This document shows, in pieces, positions 7,055 to 11,266 of a stretch of 11,266 bases of DNA. The notes beneath the pieces are model-generated. The model worked only from the letters and a program-made list of their open reading frames with translations, had not been told where the DNA came from and ran no database searches. Source of the stretch: Burkholderiales bacterium (GTDB taxonomy: Bacteria; Pseudomonadota; Gammaproteobacteria; Burkholderiales; UBA11063); contig JAJFBO010000075.1 in the NCBI GenBank assembly GCA_020697025.1, positions 1 to 11,266 on the forward strand, in the 5' to 3' direction. The position numbers were made by a program, and so were the translations under genes. Position 1 is the first letter of the stretch. Each line of letters opens with the position of its first letter.

Positions 7055-7423
7055 ATGCCTTACCGCATACTCATTAAAAGTATAATTTTATTTTCTGGTG
7101 CAGCCAGCAGTGCTACTGCCTCACCAATAATGGATGAGGTATTACTAAACATTTCAAGAGTTAAGGGGAGCGTGGTCTATACAACATGTATTCTAACTTC
7201 TCCGACTACGCCAGTACAAGTGGCAGCCTGCGTAGCACTATATGGAGCTTATGTAGTTTCATTACAAGCGCTAAATGCCCCATTTCCCTTAGTGCCGACA
7301 ACAACTCTGTCTCCATACATATGGAGTCCTTATGATGTATGTAAGTATGAACCAACTCATTTTGTATTCAATATTGCTCTAACACAACCATATTGTCCGG
7401 CGACACTTTTAAAAAAGGATTAG
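7055..7423 (+). CDS. Small secreted Cys-containing protein of unknown function (122 aa)
   Basis: The N-terminus has a basic residue pair, a hydrophobic stretch and small residues (SSATA before SP), fitting a signal peptidase I site near residue 22. The mature part has four Cys (45, 59, 97, 113), which could form two disulfides, and a semi-hydrophobic segment from about 53 to 76 (VQVAACVALYGAYVV), which could be a membrane helix or a buried core. No family was recognised. It ends 2 bases before the start of the TrbJ/VirB5-like gene, so it is very likely co-translated with the Trb genes and may be an accessory part of the secretion channel or pilus. It is not a convincing TrbC/VirB2 pilin. Confidence 0.7.
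   Translation: MPYRILIKSIILFSGAASSATASPIMDEVLLNISRVKGSVVYTTCILTSPTTPVQVAACVALYGAYVVSLQALNAPFPLVPTTTLSPYIWSPYDVCKYEPTHFVFNIALTQPYCPATLLKKD
7415..7419 (+). promoter_or_regulatory. Ribosome binding site for the TrbJ/VirB5-like gene
   Basis: AAGGA lies 6 bases before the ATG at 7426 and within the end of the upstream gene. It favours ATG 7426, which also puts the signal peptide at the very N-terminus, over the TTG at 7393. Confidence 0.65.
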
Positions 7424-7425
7424 TT

Positions 7426-7989
7426 ATGCTAAAAATCAGGATTGGAATTATTTTTTTCACATTTATTTATAATGTAATGGCTATTGTGCCGGTTGACACC
7501 TCATTAGATACAGCAAATACTTTTGCTATGGCTAATTATGCCACATCAGTTACAACAACATTCAATAATATAACTAAAACCATGGAAGTGACTCAGCAAC
7601 TGCAAAATTTGAAGGGGTTACAAAATCTTGCAACATCAGCTTTATGTAGCACATGCATAAGACAAACTCAGGCTCAATTACAGGCATATGCTAACAGTAT
7701 AAACGATGATTTATGCAAACAGTTTTCTACTGCGTATAAAAATTTAACTGGAGTACAAAGCGCTGCAAGTTCATTATTGGATATTATGAATTTAATGACA
7801 ATTAACCCAAAAGCGGCTATGATGTCTTTGCAGCAGGCAACTATTTCTGCCCAGGCTACTACAAATAGTATTTTAGTTCAGATGCAGTTAATGCAAACTC
7901 AAGCAATTCAACGTGAAATGGCAATTGAAAAAGTTAAAAATGACAACGCACAAACAATTGCAGATGCATTTAGGCATACCGGATTATGA
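7426..7989 (+). CDS. trbJ: TrbJ/VirB5-like conjugal transfer protein (187 aa)
   Basis: The start MLKIRIGIIFFTFIYNVMA is a signal peptide with likely cleavage after Ala19. The mature protein is almost wholly helical and Gln/Ala/Thr-rich. It has a CSTC pair (C74, C77) plus C97, and a C-terminal helix (about 137-183) with SILVQMQLMQTQAIQRE, the Gln/Leu-rich pattern usual in TrbJ/VirB5 proteins. VirB5-family proteins are exported minor pilus-tip components thought to help in recipient contact. At 187 residues it is somewhat short for TrbJ. The gene overlaps the TrbL gene (ATGA), the same neighbour order as trbJ-trbL in RP4 except that no trbK lies between them. The symbol rests on this context plus composition; no strict signature residue was found. 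Confidence 0.65.
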   Translation: MLKIRIGIIFFTFIYNVMAIVPVDTSLDTANTFAMANYATSVTTTFNNITKTMEVTQQLQNLKGLQNLATSALCSTCIRQTQAQLQAYANSINDDLCKQFSTAYKNLTGVQSAASSLLDIMNLMTINPKAAMMSLQQATISAQATTNSILVQMQLMQTQAIQREMAIEKVKNDNAQTIADAFRHTGL

Positions 7990-9314
7990 AAATACAACAG
8001 ATAAAGTTAGTTCTTATTTTGTCACTTGGCTGTATTAGCTGGGCCCATGCCAATAATGCATTCGATAGTGTGATGCTTAGCTATGCGACTGCTACCGGGA
8101 AATGGTCTAATGTACTTTTACCAGTTGCCAGATACGTCTTCTGGTTTATAGCTTCGCTGGAATTTATGTATCAACTGACTATTAAAAGACTTTTGCCAAA
8201 TGAATTACAAAAATTATGGGTATTTTTAATAGTCAGGGTTTTTGTTGCATCATTTTTGGCGGTATTCGTACTGGATCTAAATTTTTATACAGCAATTATT
8301 AGCTGGATGGCTAAACTAGGTGCCTTATGCGGTGGGTTGAGTTTTGAAGGCACAGGCACTCCGATAAATTTTTCTCCATCAGGGCTATTTAAGCAAATTT
8401 GGGATGTTTATTCCCCAACACTTTATGGAATAACCATTGCAGCTGGAGCAACAAGCTTAGTAGATACTGCAATTGGAATGTTTTTACTAGGCTTATCCGG
8501 AGTAATCATCATTTGTATTTTGGTTATAGTCTTTTCGACAATGCTAGTAATGGTTGAGGCATATTTTGTAATTTTTGGCGGAATTATTCTTGCTGGATTT
8601 GCAGGCAGCTCATGGACTTTAAATTACTGGCAGAAATATCTTTCCTATGTAAGTGGAGTTGCAGTAAGGCTTTTTTGTACATCATTATTATTAGGGCTTA
8701 TTTCAGCACAAATGCATGATCATTCCTGGATAACTCCTATACCAGAAATAAGCCTGAACATACTAAAAGTTGGAGAATCCATTAAAGATTTTTTAACAAA
8801 TACAATCTCAATGTTAGGCGTATTTGGTTTTAATATGATTTTAATGCTAACTTTACCATCAAAAGCAGGGGCTATGCTCAACGGATCAGTAAATGCAGGA
8901 CTTGGGGAAGCAATTAATGCAGCTTCCATGGCTATGTCTGGCGGGCGGATGCTGGCAGCTCCTGTAGCAGGTGCTTTAGGTGGCGCATTGAAGATTGCCA
9001 AGGGGGTAGAGGGTGCAGGTGCTGCTGCCAAATCTGCCGGGTTCCAGGCCATGCGTGATGGTGTAAGGAGTAACCCGAATAATGGATCAAGTGATGATAA
9101 ATGGAAACAAATGATTCGTGCTTCGGGGCAAGACGCAGCAAAAGGTGCTGTAGAGGGCTCTATAAAAGGCGGAGTAACAGCAGCTAAAAAATCGGTAAGT
9201 GAGGGATTTTCAAAAGCTAAAGAACATGGAAAAGATTTTACATCAAATGCTAAATCTTCAGGCGGCCAGTCCGCTGGCGGGGCACCTTTAAATATAGATC
9301 CGCATAAAGAATAA
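7986..9314 (+). CDS. trbL: TrbL/VirB6-like inner-membrane channel protein (442 aa)
   Basis: A signal peptide (cleavage near AHA, residue 22) is followed by several membrane segments: about 43-63, 78-98, 160-188, 192-206, 218-240 and 272-290. The stretch VEAYFVIFGGIILAGFAGSS (190-209) is typical of TrbL, with W210 next and then a YLSYVSGVAVRLF helix (218-230). LPSKAGAMLNGS (290-301) also fits the family. The last 150 residues are a hydrophilic Gly/Ala/Ser/Lys-rich tail, presumably cytoplasmic, with repeated AAK or SxGxxAAK blocks, as seen in many TrbL proteins. TrbL/VirB6 forms part of the inner-membrane pore of the type IV secretion system. The start overlaps the trbJ-like stop as ATGA, implying translational coupling. 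The length is close to that usual for TrbL (about 450-530 aa). Confidence 0.85.
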   Translation: MKIQQIKLVLILSLGCISWAHANNAFDSVMLSYATATGKWSNVLLPVARYVFWFIASLEFMYQLTIKRLLPNELQKLWVFLIVRVFVASFLAVFVLDLNFYTAIISWMAKLGALCGGLSFEGTGTPINFSPSGLFKQIWDVYSPTLYGITIAAGATSLVDTAIGMFLLGLSGVIIICILVIVFSTMLVMVEAYFVIFGGIILAGFAGSSWTLNYWQKYLSYVSGVAVRLFCTSLLLGLISAQMHDHSWITPIPEISLNILKVGESIKDFLTNTISMLGVFGFNMILMLTLPSKAGAMLNGSVNAGLGEAINAASMAMSGGRMLAAPVAGALGGALKIAKGVEGAGAAAKSAGFQAMRDGVRSNPNNGSSDDKWKQMIRASGQDAAKGAVEGSIKGGVTAAKKSVSEGFSKAKEHGKDFTSNAKSSGGQSAGGAPLNIDPHKE

Positions 9315-9340
9315 AACTATAAAATTAGAAAGTATAAAGC

Positions 9341-10879
9341 ATGTCTAAAGAAGTGCCAGTTTCCGACATAGTAACGTTTTTAGAAACTGATTTAAAAGAG
9401 GTCATGGAAGTATTAAAACGTCCATTAGTGTATGAGGTTATGTTAAATGCATATTTAGCCCAAAACGGTACTTATGAAGGACATCTCTGGTATGAGGAAG
9501 ACGGAGTTGGCATGAAACGCATTACTACGAATACAATACATAATATGGATAATTATCCTATTCCCAAATTAGGTGATTTGGTCGTTATAAAAGCAACAGA
9601 TAATGGAAATAAGATACTTAATTATCATGTGCTGCCAAAAGACCATCATATTTTTAAAATATTAAAGATGGCATTATGCTATACGTTACATGTAAATACA
9701 GATAATGAAGTTTATCTGGAGCAGGAAGAGCATTATAAGTTAAATGAACTAGCTAATAATATTCAAAATGGATATTTTTATTATAAACAGCCGATTAACC
9801 CAAATTTCACCATTAATGAAATAATAGAAGAAATTAATAACCAGCTAAAGAAACTTAATATAGTATTTGAATTGTATCTAATCGAAATTAATGAATCGGC
9901 GACAATTGAATTTGAACGCCCTAAGTATTTAATAGCCAAACAATTTAAAAAACTTGAATATACCCGGGCAGAACAGATAATTGGAATACTTGCTTCAGCT
10001 AATGAATTATTTGCTCATAAAAAAGAGCCAATTGTTGAATGTCAAATCCCTTATTACGGACATAGATTTACTTCGATTTCACCTCCAGCATCAAAGTTTC
10101 CCTTATTTACGATTCGAAAACATTCAAGTAAAGTAATCTCGCTTGATGAATATGTAAATCAGGGAGTAATGCCAGAGAGTGTTGCAGATATTCTCAGGCG
10201 TTGGGTAGAGCGGCGCTTTAATGTTTTAGTAGCTGGCGGGATGGGGTCTGGTAAAACAACCTTGCTTAATTCGTTATTACATGAAGTATCTTTATTAACC
10301 CCGACTGATAGGGTCGGTATCATTGAAGATACTCCAGAATTACAGTGGTGGACAGTCGATAATTCAATTGCTATTTCACAAACAATGGAAGTGGATATTC
10401 CAAGGTTACTCCGTACAGCATGGCGGATGCGATTAAATAGAATTTGGGTAGGCGAAATTCGCGGCAAGGAAGCCTATACGCTTCTTAAAGCGCTTATGTC
10501 AGGTACCCCTGGAGGAATGGCCTCAATTCATGCTGATGGCGCGGCGGAAGCTATTTATAGGTTTGAGCAATGTATGCTGGAGAATAGTGAAGCACAAAAT
10601 GTATCGAAAGGACAAATTGCCAGTGCGATTAACGGCATTGTGTCTATTCAAAAAGTAACGATTTTAAAAGAGGTAAATGGGATTTGGGAAAATACAATTA
10701 AAAGAAAAGTTACCGCGGTTAGACAAATTACCGGTTATGATGAAAAACATAAATTATATACAGATCAGTGGTTATATAAAGACCCTGAATCATATATGTT
10801 AACCACAGATGGCAATAGTGTTCCTACAGATGATTTTAGTGTATACCAAACTCCTGTCATCAATTCAATTAATGGATAA
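9341..10879 (+). CDS. trbB: TrbB/VirB11-type secretion ATPase with N-terminal-domain insertion (512 aa)
   Basis: All VirB11-family motifs are present: Walker A GGMGSGKTT (299-307, Lys305), the Asp box RVGIIEDTPEL (324-334), Walker B RIWVGEIRG (368-375 region) and the His box SGTPGGMASIHAD (387-399). ISPPASKFPLFTIRK (246-260) is the usual TrbB entry to the ATPase domain. TrbB proteins are normally about 310-350 aa; here the extra length sits at about 63-203, between LWYEEDGVG (49-57), which fits the normal N-terminal domain, and RAEQIIGILAS (209-219), where the normal domain resumes. The inserted part is rich in Asn, Lys, Glu and Ile. The protein is expected to form a cytoplasmic hexamer at the inner-membrane base that powers pilus assembly and substrate transfer. 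It lies 26 bases after trbL, whereas in RP4 trbB comes first in its operon. Confidence 0.9.
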   Translation: MSKEVPVSDIVTFLETDLKEVMEVLKRPLVYEVMLNAYLAQNGTYEGHLWYEEDGVGMKRITTNTIHNMDNYPIPKLGDLVVIKATDNGNKILNYHVLPKDHHIFKILKMALCYTLHVNTDNEVYLEQEEHYKLNELANNIQNGYFYYKQPINPNFTINEIIEEINNQLKKLNIVFELYLIEINESATIEFERPKYLIAKQFKKLEYTRAEQIIGILASANELFAHKKEPIVECQIPYYGHRFTSISPPASKFPLFTIRKHSSKVISLDEYVNQGVMPESVADILRRWVERRFNVLVAGGMGSGKTTLLNSLLHEVSLLTPTDRVGIIEDTPELQWWTVDNSIAISQTMEVDIPRLLRTAWRMRLNRIWVGEIRGKEAYTLLKALMSGTPGGMASIHADGAAEAIYRFEQCMLENSEAQNVSKGQIASAINGIVSIQKVTILKEVNGIWENTIKRKVTAVRQITGYDEKHKLYTDQWLYKDPESYMLTTDGNSVPTDDFSVYQTPVINSING

Positions 10880-10883
10880 AACA

Positions 10884-11266
10884 ATGAATAATAAATTAAA
10901 TTTTGGTATTGCCCTGATATTTTGTTTAACTTCATATTCGCATGCTACAGTTTCAGATGGGCCATATCTAGGGCTGGAATTAGGTGCCGCAAACCAGATA
11001 ATTAACTATCAGGCAAATAGTTTTAATGTGGCAACTAATGGCGTGCAGCTCTATAACCCCGAGCTAACTTTTTTAGGTAGATTAAACTTGGGCTATAACG
11101 CTAATAAATACAATGGCTTTGAATTAGGAACCAGTTATTATTTTAATTCAGGTTCAAGTTATCCAACAGGTAGTGGCAGCATGTCAACTAATACTACTTC
11201 TCTTGATTTATCCTATATAGGGTATTTGCCAATATCACAATCAAAATTTAGTGTTTTTGGGAGAAT
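10884..11266 (+). CDS. Outer-membrane beta-barrel protein, N-terminal part (runs off the window)
   Basis: The ATG at 10884 lies 4 bases after the trbB stop, with a weak GGA (10874-10876) in front. A signal peptide ending SYSHA gives cleavage after Ala21. The visible mature part (127 codons in all) shows alternating aromatic/hydrophobic strands typical of small barrels of the OmpA/opacity-porin type: GPYLGLELGAAN (26-37), LTFLGRLNLGYN (61-72), FELGTSYYF (79-87) and SLDLSYIGYLP (106-116), with polar Asn/Ser/Gly loops between. It sits directly behind trbB, so it is probably in the same operon, though barrels of this kind are not a regular part of Trb systems. A surface receptor, exclusion factor or simple cargo gene are all possible. 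The 3' end is missing, so barrel size cannot be judged. Confidence 0.75.
   Translation, partial: MNNKLNFGIALIFCLTSYSHATVSDGPYLGLELGAANQIINYQANSFNVATNGVQLYNPELTFLGRLNLGYNANKYNGFELGTSYYFNSGSSYPTGSGSMSTNTTSLDLSYIGYLPISQSKFSVFGR

Noticed and set aside
7393..7425. TTG start at 7393 for the TrbJ-like protein
   Set aside because: ATG 7426 has its own ribosome site and puts the signal peptide at the N-terminus.

Overview
The window is an AT-rich, gene-dense stretch in which every supported gene lies on the + strand with short gaps or overlaps, so it reads as one long operon or a few in series. Lipoprotein signal peptides, an outer-membrane beta-barrel protein and Trb-type secretion genes point to a Gram-negative bacterium, most likely a low-GC proteobacterium. 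A gammaproteobacterium of the Francisella or Legionella kind is a guess only. The content fits a conjugative plasmid or integrative conjugative element.

Left part (1-6967): three genes for large type IV prepilin-like proteins of the PilV (shufflon-type tip adhesin) kind, each followed by one lipoprotein gene. The first pilin (1-595) is cut by the window start and is followed by a 132-aa lipoprotein. The second (1048-2697) is intact, 549 aa, and is followed by a 504-aa lipoprotein. The third (4296-5970) is split by a one-base frameshift in a short T tract and is followed by a 327-aa lipoprotein. The pilins share a core ending in a Cys motif and then carry different Cys-containing C-terminal regions. 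This looks like a set of alternative pilus-tip adhesins kept as separate genes rather than as one gene switched by a shufflon recombinase.

Right part (7055-11266): a small secreted protein of unknown role, then a TrbJ/VirB5-like protein, a TrbL/VirB6-like inner-membrane channel protein, and a TrbB/VirB11-like ATPase with an insertion of about 140 residues in its N-terminal domain. The start of an outer-membrane beta-barrel protein runs off the window. These belong to a P-type (Trb) type IV secretion system for mating-pair formation; the rest of the system must lie outside the window.

The likely joint role is conjugation: the Trb genes build the DNA-transfer channel and the PilV-like proteins may choose or hold the recipient cell. 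The alternating pilin-lipoprotein layout is the most unusual part and may mean that each adhesin has a partner lipoprotein. No RNA genes, insertion sequences, CRISPR arrays or convincing terminators were seen. No gene-free stretch exceeds about 90 bases.
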